Part shown: positions 14,001 through 26,900 of the stretch, piece after piece
Position numbering within the stretch: the stretch's first letter is position 1
Layout: each line of letters opens with the position of its first letter
Assembly: GCA_016806645.1 (NCBI GenBank)
Contig: JACSYO010002116.1
Coordinates: 7,074,001-7,138,000 of the forward strand
DNA: 64,000 bases
DNA from: Ophiodon elongatus
Lineage: Eukaryota; Chordata; Actinopteri; Perciformes; Hexagrammidae
Direction of reading: 5' to 3'
The notes under the pieces: model-generated
Database searches by the model: none
What the model was told of the DNA's origin: nothing
What the model saw: the letters and a program-made list of their open reading frames with translations, nothing else
Program-made: the position numbers and the translations under genes

Positions 14001-17000
14001 GAGCTCTTCTTCACCTCCTCCCAGTTGGACGAAAGTGTAGTAAGCTGCCCTTGTAGTGCCACCTTTTCGGCACCATCAGTGTTCTGCAGAAGCATCTCCC
14101 CTTCCCCAGTGATTGTGTTATAAGCTTCATCGTGTTCACTGAGAGCCTTCTGGAGTTTACTGTGCTCCTCCAGGGTTTGTTGCAGGACGTCCACTTTGGC
14201 AGAGATGGGCTGGGGCTTAGACTGGTCCTGGAGCTTCTCACCCAGCCATGACTGGAAGTCTTTGGAGGTCTGATGGAACTGCTGAGAGCTGGCAAAGGTT
14301 GAGTTGAGATGCTCAATCCGTTTTGCTGCAACAGAGAAATGTGGCAATTAGTGAGTTAAATGTAGCAACACCACTTGCGCAAAAAGTGGAAACTAAAGGT
14401 AGTTGTGACTATTGTTGCATACGACTTTTCATTCTACATATTAGATATACTTTTGTGAGCAGTTTCCCAATATAAAATTAATTGTAAAAGAGTTGACCAG
14501 AGAAATAGAGCCTTCATCAGAGTTTGTATTCTCAACAAGAGTGACTGTGATTACTACAATTTAGCCTGTTGGGAAGTTATGGTCATAGAATAAATATATC
14601 TTAGTGTGACTCAACACAAATAGAATGCTTCTCTCTTTCCCAACATTACAACACTACATCATTAGGTTAAGTTTTGAAGGCCAACCTGCTTTCTCCTCCA
14701 GTTGTTTGAAAGGCTTGCTGACACTCTCCAGCTGCCTGGCCAAATCTACTTTGAGATAATCCTCAGTCACCATCGCGGTGAGCTCTGCGTTGATGGCCTC
14801 AGCTTCCTTCAGCTTCTTCCTCTCCTCTCTCAGCTGTGCCGAGATGTTATGGACATCCTCCAACTGCTTCTTCACAGCTTCGGGCTGGGTGGTGTGGCCC
14901 TGGTGGTTGGTGAGTTGATTCTCCAGCTGAGTGGCAGTCTGACTGACGTTCCTCAGTAACTCCTGAAACTGCTCTGTCTTCACCGCGGCCTGGTCGATGA
15001 GGCTGTCTCGCTGGTCCAGCTGTCCTGTGAGGCCTTGCCACTTCTGGGTGACGGCATTTAGCTGCTCCCTCACCAGCTTCCCACTGGAGGGGTCCTGGTT
15101 GCCTGAGGAGCTCAGGATGGCAGAAGCAGCTTCCTCAAGTTGCTCATATTGAGGTTTGCGGCTCTTAAATTCGTTCTGGAGGATCTGCAGGGTCAAAATC
15201 AGTCAAGATGAGCATTTCTTCAGAAAATTACAGGATATTCTGGTTCTTAGGAGATGCACAAGGCTCAAGTTTTTCCAAACAGCATGCACCATGCCTACCT
15301 GAACTTGTTGCTTCTGCATCTTAAGCATGTTCGGGTCTATCGAGAGGGGTCCGAGGACACTCATCATCAGCTCTTTCTCTGAAAGCCACTGACCAAGCTG
15401 CAGCTCAGTTGTTTGGAAGATGTCCAGGTTCTTGTTCGACCGCTCCAGGTGCTGCTTCCTCTCCTCTACAGTGCCGCTGATATCCGCCCAAGCAGCATCT
15501 GAGCAGGAGGGCAGAACAATCACACCAGTCTGCATTAGTCAGCATAACAGCACCTTTCTATCCACCGTCCTACTGTTCTCCGAGCAAAACCTCCCATTGT
15601 GCAGGACTTGGCTCTACGAACGTGTTAATTTAACTGGTGTGGCAGAGAGCAGGTAATGAGACACATTCTGTATGCATGTGGTGGGAAGAAGGCTAGATGA
15701 ACACTAGTAATGGTCTAACTTCTCATATTTGTCATTTTATAGCAGCCTTTACCTTGTGCCACTGCCATAATGGGATATATAATTTGTCAGCAGGATTTAA
15801 CATACCTCTGACAGTTTCAGTGACATAAATTACCCAGGACCATCAGGAGACAACACCTAAATTGCATACCTATTTCTGCCAGCATCTGTTTCCATTTTGC
15901 AGCCTCAGGGGAGTTCGGATGTTTCCTAATCAAGTTGAGGAGCGTGTCTCTTAGCTTCTGGAGCTGCTCCTGCTTTTGCTTCATGTCATCCTCAAATGCC
16001 TGAGAGAATGGAAACAAATTATAAATCGCTGAATCTTGTGATTTTCAACTTGAGTGTCATATCCCTATCTTATCCACAGCAGAATAAAGTCAGTGAGGAC
16101 TGCGTGTATAGTTCACAGAATTATTCAGGCAATTTACCGAACAACAAGATTTCTGTACCTTCTGCTGTTCAAGCTCTGTTTTCACTGAATCTTTCTCTGT
16201 GGCTGCGTTGTTCCAGGATGCTGCAGTCTTTTTCATGTCCTTCAGCCATGTCAACATGTTGTCCGTCTCCTTTTGGGCCTCTTTCACCTCCTGAACCGAA
16301 CTACTCAGCTCTGCTGCTCGAACTTTCAGCGTTTCCCCGAGGCTCGCGTATCCCTCGTTGACGAATGACATGTTCTGCTGAATTACCATCAGCTCTGAGA
16401 ACAGCAAAAATTATTATATTACGTCTCGTTAACGGGAGTTAACGTGTCATCATGAGGTTATGATAACAGTGAGGCATTGTTAATATAGAAGCCTTACGGT
16501 GCAGTAGGTTCAGAAAATTAGGAAAATGACAACCACTCCCTGCAGATAAAATTCAAGTATTTGTGCAAATCAACGGCTCTTATCACAGTAAATTATGAAT
16601 TAAATAATAGTGGGCCATATGCAAGATGACTCATATGAATCGATTTAACGAGTGATTTAAGAGAGTACATTAGTCATTAATTTATTCTGACTGTCTCCAC
16701 AGGGGGAAAAAGCTATCTCTGCAATGACATGCCTATGACAGCTGCAGTAATATTTTCTTTTACTGTTGTATGATATTTTTGTGATTGAAACTTGGAGTCT
16801 TATATTGCTATTTGGGGGTGTTGGACATGATAATGATCAAATCTTGGGAACATGCAAAACAGGTGGGATTCATCAGATTCAAACACGCAGCTGACCACAA
16901 GTTTTTGCAGTTACAAGCGGTACTGTGAATTCGACTTGGAACAAGTCTCATGGAAAGAAAAGTAAGAGAGCTATAGATAGGAATAAAAAAAAATGTCTTG

Positions 17001-20000
17001 CATGCAATGAATATATTTCCTATCTTATCAAATGTCCTCCCTGTGTGTGTAAATGGATGTTTGAGCCTTTACATATTGATTAATTTATGAAAAAACTTGA
17101 TGGAAAGGGATGAAATAACTCACTCCCCATGGAGTTTGACTGAGACTTAATTGCTCAATTGGGCCATTAAAAAAGTATAAAAAAGCAATAAACTCCCTTT
17201 TTATTCCTGTAACTTTATTACTCATAGTCTGAACATACTGTTCCAGTGATCTTTCTTTTGCATAGAGACCCCACAGCTGTAGCAGTGTTTTGAAAACCAG
17301 CCATAATCCCTCCACATGACACCACAAACTATGTATTTACACAGCAGCATCCACAGACACACTTGATTACCTTTATTTGTTAGGTAGGAATGGCTCGCTG
17401 GACCACCACCATTAGTAAGAGCTGATGCAAAAGACATAAGACAAAGCTTGAGAAAAGGACAGGCAGACTGTCTAGAACATCTTTCCACAATCTCTAATGG
17501 TTAGTGAGCCCACAATACTCAGAAGTACACCCAAACACCATGCTTCCCATTCCACTGAATGATTCAAACATTTGAGGTTAAGTATGCAGATTTTTACCTG
17601 ACTTGTTCGGGGTCTTTGTCTTGGCGGGGGATGTGAGGAAAGACATGAGGCTGGATAGCGCTGATCCTTTACTGTTCAGGTCTTGGACAGCAGGGTCTTT
17701 CAAGGTCCACTCATCTAGTAACCCCTGATTAATCAGACAGATAAATGGTATATACTGTAGGAGCATGGCATTTATAACACATGATTTCTGAAAAGTCACG
17801 CGAGAAACAGGATGAACATGAAAAAAACTGATGATTTCGCTTCTCTGTGTGGTTTTAATTTTTTGTTATTTGCTTTCCAGGATCTACTTCCGGGATCTTG
17901 TGACGCAAATAGTCTTTCTGCTGGACAACATAGTGTTTCACTCCCAGATCTGTTCCGTGTAAACATATACCATCCATCCATCCATTAGTTGGCAGAGAAA
18001 GCAGGTTGGAACGGTGGGGAGTTTAGGGAGGATAGGACTATAACCTATTAAAACACACTTACATCTATCTATTGCAAAACACACAGACTCCTCTGGATGC
18101 AAAGTGTAACATCAAATGGCTTCTGTTCCAGCACTTAAAGTGCAGTTCGACAAACTTTTCATTAATCTCATGACTCACGGTGACTATCTGCAGGTCCTTC
18201 TCCAGACTTTTCACACTGCTGCTTGGCTGAACCGCAGGTACTTTCTCATTGGTCTGCTCCAGCCACTTGGTGAGAGCGCTCGCTGCAGATCTGAACTCCC
18301 CCAGCTGGTCCTGACAGGATGATACCTCATCTTCCCTGTAGTAGACAATAATCAGTCATATCATGCATCTATCTTTACCTTATACAACCATTACTGTAAA
18401 GGAAAGGGATGTTATATTTGTTAGACGTGGAAATACAGGAACCTTATATTTCCCTTCCATTGACCCAGCTTACTTTTTGTTGACGGTGTCTTTGAAAGTG
18501 CTGAACATATTTGAGAGATTGTCCATCTTGCTCTGGATCTGGGCTTTGTTTCCATCGGGGCTTATTTCAGACAGCTCCTTTGACAGAGTCTGCAGCTTCT
18601 CCAAATCACTGGCATGTTCAGCCATCTCAGCTTTAGTGTTCTGCAGCGAATTTATATATAAAATTTTTGGTGAAAATGTTACATTACTTAAAGACACCAT
18701 ATTTAACCATGTATGGATGTAAACATAGTCAGCGGTATAGTTACCTGCATCAGCTGAGACAGTTCATTGAACGTTTTCCCTGGCCCGTCTGTCTCATGTA
18801 GATCTTGTGAACGCTTCACAACAAACTGCTGAACTTTATCTGTAACCTTCTCAAACTGTTCCACCTTATCCTTCAGCTGCTCCAGCTGGGAAACTTTTTG
18901 CTTATGCTTGTTACAGGAATCAGAGAAGCGCTGGGAGAGAGCATCCATCTTGGTCTGTAGGAGGGCAGCAGCAGAGGGATCTGCTGTCTCCACAAACTTC
19001 TTCACCTTGGCTTTCATGGCTGAGATGCTGCTCTGGCGACTTGCTATGTCCTGCTCTAATGCCTGAAGAAAATACAGGACAGAAAGCGGGTTTAATGGCT
19101 AAATTAAGTGAATTTGGAGCTAGTAAATGCAGCCACAGACAGCATCAAACAATATATACAGTATCTGGTTATTGGACTGCTAAAATGATGAGAAGAGTAC
19201 ATACTACTTCTTTGCTGAGGATATCTCCAATAGATGCAGAGTCCAGGGGGATTTGTCCTTTTTCTTCCACACTGGCCTCCACTCCCTCCATCCATCCCAT
19301 CATCTCATCCAAACCATCTTGGACACTCATGGAGCGAGTCAGGGTGATCTGCAGTTTCTCATTTCGATCACTCACAGACTTGGACAGGTTGTCGTAGCGC
19401 TCAACTATGTCATCTACAGCGAAGGTAAACAAATCAGGTTGTGTTTAAAAGTGAACATTTTCTCATTGTTTGGGACACATTGTGAGATTAACATTTCAAA
19501 CCAAAGCAGTAATTTATTTGACATCCACGAGTGTCTTAAGGGTAAAGGTTTTGCAAAGGATTACATTTACTAAGATTGTGGGAGAGTAAAAGCATTTTTA
19601 CGTGTAAGCCAAGAAACTAATGACTGGAGAAAAGAAATATAAATGAGACACTCCAAAAGCTATATTCCACTCTGATACCTTGTGTAAATTTTAGAAAAAG
19701 AATGGTTGACACTTTGAGGTATGATGACATTGTTGCTAACTGACAATGAACAGCTTGCTTAACAACCTACCTACGAGTTTCAAGGCTCACATTTTGCAGG
19801 GCAATGAGATTTAAAATACTTTGAAATTTGAAACTTTCCCAAGTATTTCAGAGATATTTCCATGTCTGGCATCTTTCAATTTGCCGAAATGATTTGAGTG
19901 TCGATGATGACACATACAATCATTACATTTCTCTATAGGTGGTGCAAAACCTGATCCCGACTTAGATTTTTTTTCCTCACCTACTGTCTCCTGGATGTCG

Positions 20001-23000
20001 TCTGAGTTGCTCAGCAGGTCTCCTTCAGATGTTATCAAAGACTCAGCTGCTTTGCGTAGTGTGTCAATAGCGGTCTGATGTCCTGTCATCTGACTTTGTA
20101 GGCCCTGTGGATCAATAAGAAAAAAATAAAATGAAACAGTATCCACATAAATAAATGTCTTCTGGCTACATTTAAACTGTACTGTACTATTTATGCGTTT
20201 CACTTGTGTGGTGGATTGAAGATAAAAAAAAGTGATAATGTGCAACAATGTCTGGTTAATATCTACTGTAAATAGGAAATATCTAGTGACATCCACAGAT
20301 ATGTTTAGATGTACCTGTCTGCCTCGACTCTTACACTTACAGAAAGGCTTTGGATTATTTGCAGTGATTTGTAACCAAAGCCAGAAGAACAGTATTTCTT
20401 GGTTGGCCCACAGGCGCCTCTTATCTTGGCATATCTCTGCTGTAAGTCACTACCTCCCTACAGAGAAATGTTCAAGCTAACTGCTGCCAAAAGCTTTGAC
20501 ACAAAGACTGCATCGTTTCTTATCCTCCTGTAGGCTTCACATAACCAGAGTTAAACTATTCACATGTGGGTTTGAATTTGAACACAGAGCTAAAAATAAC
20601 TGTGTTGCACTTCAGTCAGTGGAAACACTGTATATGGTAAGGTAGGTCTATTGTGCCATGACCTTATAACCCAGGCAATGCTCCCAAGTTCTGCATGTGT
20701 TACTTCTTAATAAAGCGTTTCTTTATTTCTTTACTTAGATTACTCATAACCTAACATCTATTGAAGTTCACATTACATTGAGGAATGTTTGTGATGCAAC
20801 TGCTGCATTGCAATTTCCCTCGGGCTAAATAAAGTTGTAAATTATCTTATCTTAAAGATGTCTGGCTCAGGCAAGTACAAATTAAACATCAGACTTTTTA
20901 AACTGTATCTGTAAAGATCCAATTATCATCAAAATGTAACGCATCTTCTGGGAAGAAATATCATAAGGCCTTTTTCAAATGACTCCTGGGGGATGGCCTC
21001 AAGAATTAGAGAGGCCTCATGAATTATGAAGAAAATGTACATCCAGATAAAGAAGACCACAATCTGAGAAACGTCTGAGCCCTCAATATCAAGACGAGGC
21101 CGAAGCACTACAGTTCTGGCTTGCCTTGGTCTCCTCCAGCTGTTTCTGTAGTATTTGTGGTTCAGCTGCTATGGCTTCGGATTGCTGCTTTCTCGCATCC
21201 TCCTCAGAGCTGTTGAGCCACTCCAATAGACCAGCGCTCGAGTCGTCATATTTTTTGTATTTGTCAACCACATCTTTGAGGTTGTTGCCGAGCTGATTGC
21301 ACTGAAACAAAAGGAAAATAAATTACACTTTATGTGTGATAATATATTCAAATAACAAATAATAAAGTACACTGGCTCGATATGTGAAGATAACAATGAC
21401 TAACACTGACATTCTCACAGTGCTCACAGAAGACAGCGTGACATATATGTTTTCAATGAAGACAAATGCTTCCACCCAGTGGCAAGAAAGAGTTATTGCA
21501 ACCTCTCTAGATCCATCTGATCAGCTGCTGACTAAATACCTGTGAATGTAGTGTTTTGTATCTGCTGGCTGCTGAATCCAACTTGTCCTTGACAGCAGAG
21601 CAGGTTCCTGAAGTATCAACATCCAGCAGAGCGTTCTTCGCCGCAGAGTCAGCCAATCCACAGGCGTTAGCCACATCCAGCACTTTCTGTCCAGACATGG
21701 TGATGAAGCGAAGGTCCCCTTTGTGGGAAATCACATCTTCTGAGAAGCTTTTCTGTCGCTGGAGTTTATCACTGAGGATATTGAGGGAGCTCGCAGCAGC
21801 GCCCAGCTGCTCCATCTCTCCCTCTGCCTGGTCCAACCAGCCGACAAACTCCTCACAGTCACCCTGGAACTTCTTCAGCTCCTCCTGGACACACTGCACC
21901 TGCTTCATCTGCTGTTCAGCCTGCGTCAGGGAGGCCTCGTAGCGTCCCTTCAGCTCCTGGATGTTCTTCTGCAGTTTCTCCTTCTCCTCCGGAGACAGCA
22001 CGTTTGCCTGCTTGTCGAGCAGAGCCTGAGCTGACTGGGTGGCCATGATCAGATCCTGCTGCTGGGACAGAATCTCCTGATGACGGGCCTGCGGAACGAT
22101 AAAGACTTGAGGACGCAAAACCAATACATACAACTGTAATTATTAATCTTTAGTTACATCTTTTCATCCTCATCTCTTCTATTGCCACATCATCATACAA
22201 TTTTGCAGCTTTTATATTTGTTGGCATTTACTGTTCAACAGATCTAGAAATTGATATAAAACATTTAGATTTTAGTGTTACTTTTTGCATTTCTTTGCTA
22301 CTTGTGTCTTTTAACTTTAGATTTACTCATGATGATCTGCCTCATGTAACGCCAAAAAAACTCCCCGATGAAAGTATGAACAATTCTCTCTCAAATTTTT
22401 GCAACAAACCAACTATACCTTGACCCTGTCATACTGCTTATCGAGCTGCAGGGAGGCGTCGTTCTTCCCGCTGGTCTCTCTGCCAAAATCATTTTCAGTA
22501 GCCCGTAAAGCGTTTCCATTGGCATCGTCATCCGCTCCTATCAGTCCCGTGGCTGAGGTTTCTTCTGGCAGGTTTCCATTCTCTTTACTTATATGGTCAG
22601 TTTGATCCAGACTGCTCTCGTTTTCATTCCCTATGTTGGATATCCAGTCCAGGAGACCTTCGATTTTGTTCTTACTTTCCTCAAGTCGCTCAACAGCTGC
22701 TGCCTGAAAAGACAGATGGATTACAGATCATCAACACACTGAAAAGTGAAAAATCCATATAAAACGTTGACATTAAGTTTAGCAATATGATAATAACACT
22801 GAAATAACAATCTAAAATATGATGCATTGCATAGTTTTTACAGACAATACAAACTTTATGGAGGTAATCTGAACTCTGACCTTTTCGCTCTCCTGTTTTA
22901 TGGCTGTGGTAACCACCTTCTCCAAATCTTTCCTGGACTCCTCAGCCCGCTGGTCGATGAGTTTGGCTTTGCTCTTCGCCTCCTCCAACTTGCTCTCAAT

Positions 23001-23934
23001 GATGGCGATTTGATCGGGCATCAGCTTGCTCCGGTTTTCCTCCAGAAACTTTTTTGTACTGGTGATGACGTCATTCAAGGCACTGGCATTTGTCAATAAG
23101 TCTTTTTGCAGCGCCTTGAGATCAGGAGGAGGAAAAATAGAGTCACCCAAGGAAACCGATGAAAACTTGGACGCATGCTGCGCTTCTTAAAAGCAAAAGG
23201 AAATGTATTTCAAACCTGGTGCTGCTGTTGGTACTGCTGCAGGTCTGTGACACACTCATCATTTCCAGCCTGTTGCTGATGACCAATCAGCTGGTTTTCT
23301 GTCAGGGTGAGATTATCACACACTTCCTCCAACTTCTCTGTAAACTCTTTGTGTTTCTCCAACAAAGACTGTCAAACAAGAACAAAAAACACCAGGTAAA
23401 TATCACAAAAGGCTGTGATTAAACACATTCACATCCACACTCAATAAAACATTCACATGAAACAAACCCCCGAAAATCCTACAACAGTGTTCAGAATTAT
23501 TCCGTTGGTCTGACTCAATATTTGGGAACACAAACATCGAAACAAGAGAGGAGAAACGATTCAAGCACTTAGAGGCAGCATGCAAAATCTGCTTTAGTAT
23601 ACATTTTCCTTCATCATTATAGTGTATATATCTAGTATGCTGTAAACATGCTGTTTCGCCATTCGCCACTTTGGTCTCGAGATGGTAATAAGCACATTAT
23701 GTCCTGTGTGTTATTGGGTTTGTTGTGGATAAACGTGTTCCAACAGAGAAGGTGCATTTTGTCCACTGTTAATTGTTCACTGGTGTCTTGAAGACCTGTA
23801 GGAAATAACCAGCACAAAGAGTTAGTCTGCAGGAGCGATCAAGCACGTGAGCATGCAAAGTTATTATTTTTCACAAACATTAGAGGCATTCACAATAGAA
23901 CCTCCCTGGAAGCAAAAGCCAATAATTCACTTCA

Positions 23935-23979
<45 letters not shown>

Positions 23980-26900
23980 CACATTGAAATATTATGGTCA
24001 TACTGTTAAATACTCTTTACTTAGAAAAGTCTAATTCTCAATCTAAATCCACAAAAATTCAATTTTTTCAAATTCGATATTTTTCAAATTCGATATTTGT
24101 ACAAATTAAACTGAGCATGTTTATTTCTCTAAAGCTGATGAATCATTTTAGTTTTGATGTCTCACTCTAATTTGAAAAAAATTGTGTCCCAATAATGTGA
24201 AACAATTTTGTGAAAATGCCTGGTCAGAAATGATTTATCTAAATAACATGTTTTTGTTGTTAGCTCTCACAAGTCTGCATGCACTGCACGTGTTCATTTA
24301 ATCTGTCTAAGCTGATCTACTTATCTAATTATATTCATATCCACAAATGATACTTCCAATGCTTAAATCTGACCAGTAACATGGCTTACACAGCCCACTC
24401 TACATGCACTACAAGCATTCATTATTAACTTTAATTTTCATTCAGCAAACCAAACATGTATATATAGTTTTGTTTTTTTAAAGGAGACATATGTGATATT
24501 TTCTTGTATTTCCAGAGGCAGACCTTCTTCTGACTCTCCCTCTGCTCGGTGTCCAGTAGGACATCCAAGGCGCTCCTCTGGGTGACAAGCCTCTCTGTCT
24601 GGTCCCTGAACGCTCGCTGAGTTGTGCTGAGGAATTTGAGGAGGTAGCTGCTCTGAGCTGGTCTCAGAAACTGAGCGTGCTCAGAAATAAAGCACTGGAT
24701 ATCAAATGTAGCATCCTCTAACTTGAGCCTGCCTTCTTTTAGCAGACTGCTCTCTGAGTCCTGGAGGAAAAGACAGAAATGTGCAGAGTAAGTATTCTAT
24801 AGTTACTGTAGATATTGGATGTTTAGAATTGCATTTATTTAAAGATACCCTGTTCTGCTGAATCAAATGTTTCAGTGTGTCCACATCACATGGTTTTAAA
24901 TCCACATCACACATTCCTGAGTTGTTCTGGATGAGGCCCGCCAGTTCACCAAGATCACTAAGATGTTTCTGGTATGTTGATTCCAAATGCATCTGAAAAA
25001 TAAAATCTCATTTAAAGAAGTCAATAGCTGATGCAACTATTAGATAACTTGAATTGCTTGCAATGAGCACTGACCTTTCCAGTTTCCATTGCTTGAATTA
25101 GGGAATGACTCCTTTCTGCACACATTTGGGAAACAGCAGTAAAATTTGGCTGTAAATCCAGATATGTCGAGGACAAATCTTGGTGGATCTGTATGGGGAT
25201 GTCCTCATCAGCAGAATTTAAGAGCTGTTGGGCTTTCTCCATATCTGCTGTCATAACACCAGCCAGTCGAGAAAGTTGGGACTCGAGAGACTGGATAATA
25301 AAAACACAGTTGGTCAAGAACTAATGCATACATGTATGTACATAAGAGAAAAGTTGAGAACATATAATATAGTTTGATATTGTTCATTTCTAACCTGAAA
25401 ATCCTCTTGTTGAATCTGCAGTTCTTCCATGTTGTTGCCAATGGGTGCCTGGATTAAAAGGTCTTTTCTGATATCTTCTACAACATCAGCGTGATCCTGC
25501 AATCTCCCAACACACTCCAAAAAATCCTGGTTGGAGAACAGCTAAGGAGAAAGAACACAAAAAAAAAAGAGTAGCATATGTTACTTGTATCAAAAACTAA
25601 GGGAGGAGATTGGCTTAACAATGAAACAACATGACATGTACCTTATTTTTGACCTCCTCAACTTTGCAGGTGTCTGTGCTGCCGGGCGACTGAGGAGACG
25701 GTGAGTGACTGTCTGCGGCGGAGCGACAATGACCCGAGTCATCTTCTGCCGACTCCTCGTCTTCTCCCTCTGAGCTCTCCTCCTTGATGCTCTCCAGTAT
25801 GTGCCACCGCTCCTCCTGAGAGTCTCCCCCTAGAGAGTCCCCCCCCAGAGAGTCTCCACCCAGAGCACTGCTTAGAGTGTCCATCACCTCCTGAAGCATT
25901 GAAAGGTCTTGGCTTGAGGAAACAGTCTGAAGAACCTGCAGCAGTTGCAGCTGGATGTTTGGAGCATCGGACTGCTCGGTCTTTTCACCGACTTTCTCCT
26001 CCGGCATGATCAGTTCTGAGTTTCCTATGTCTTTGTTGTTTGAACTGAGGGTGTTTTGCTTCAACAAATCCATGAGGAGGTCTGGGTGACTGCTCTCTAT
26101 AAGTCCGTGAGATGTGTCTTTCTCCTGAAAACCACCTTTTTCTAAAGGTTGTGGAGTGTTCTGAAATACTGCGATGGAGCTTTCAGTGTCTCGAGTTTGT
26201 GCCTTTTTCAAATCACTGACATCAGTCCCCTTTGTAATCCCTTCCCCCTCGTCGTCTACGTGTGTCCTTACAGCGCTAGAAAACACTGATGAGGAAGCAT
26301 CAGATGCGATGCAGCTGTCTGACAGGAAATCAGTATCTACCTGGAGATGCTCGGAAGCACACACGTGCAATCGGTTTTCCTCTTGTAGAATATCAGATCT
26401 TAAACCTAATTCCAAAATAGTTTCAGACTGTCCTGAGTTCATTTCAGACCCAGAAACATTTTGATCAATATTTTCTTCATCTCTTGCCTTCTGTGCATGC
26501 ATTGACGAGGTGATCTGCTCTGTACCACTGGTGACCGTGAAAATGTCCTCGTGTTGCCTCTCTGGGGAAAGACCGTCTGTGCTTAACTCAACATCCTCTG
26601 CAGCACTGTGTTGTGAACCCTCACCAGCCAAAACTGTTTCAAGAGCTACTCTGCTGGTAGTTTGACTGTAGTGCTCTAAATCTTCAACATCAAAACACTC
26701 AAGATTAATAGCATTTGTTGCGGTGACGTCATCGGAAACAACGAGTGACTGTGGAGATCTCTCACCAACAAACGAACGCTGACCTTTTTGAGAGCAGCTG
26801 GGCTCTGATCCAACACTAAACTCACTTTCTGAATGGAGTGCTGCTTGCTGAGGTAATGTGATTCTGCTGCCATCGTCTGTCATGTTGTTATCATAGTTAC

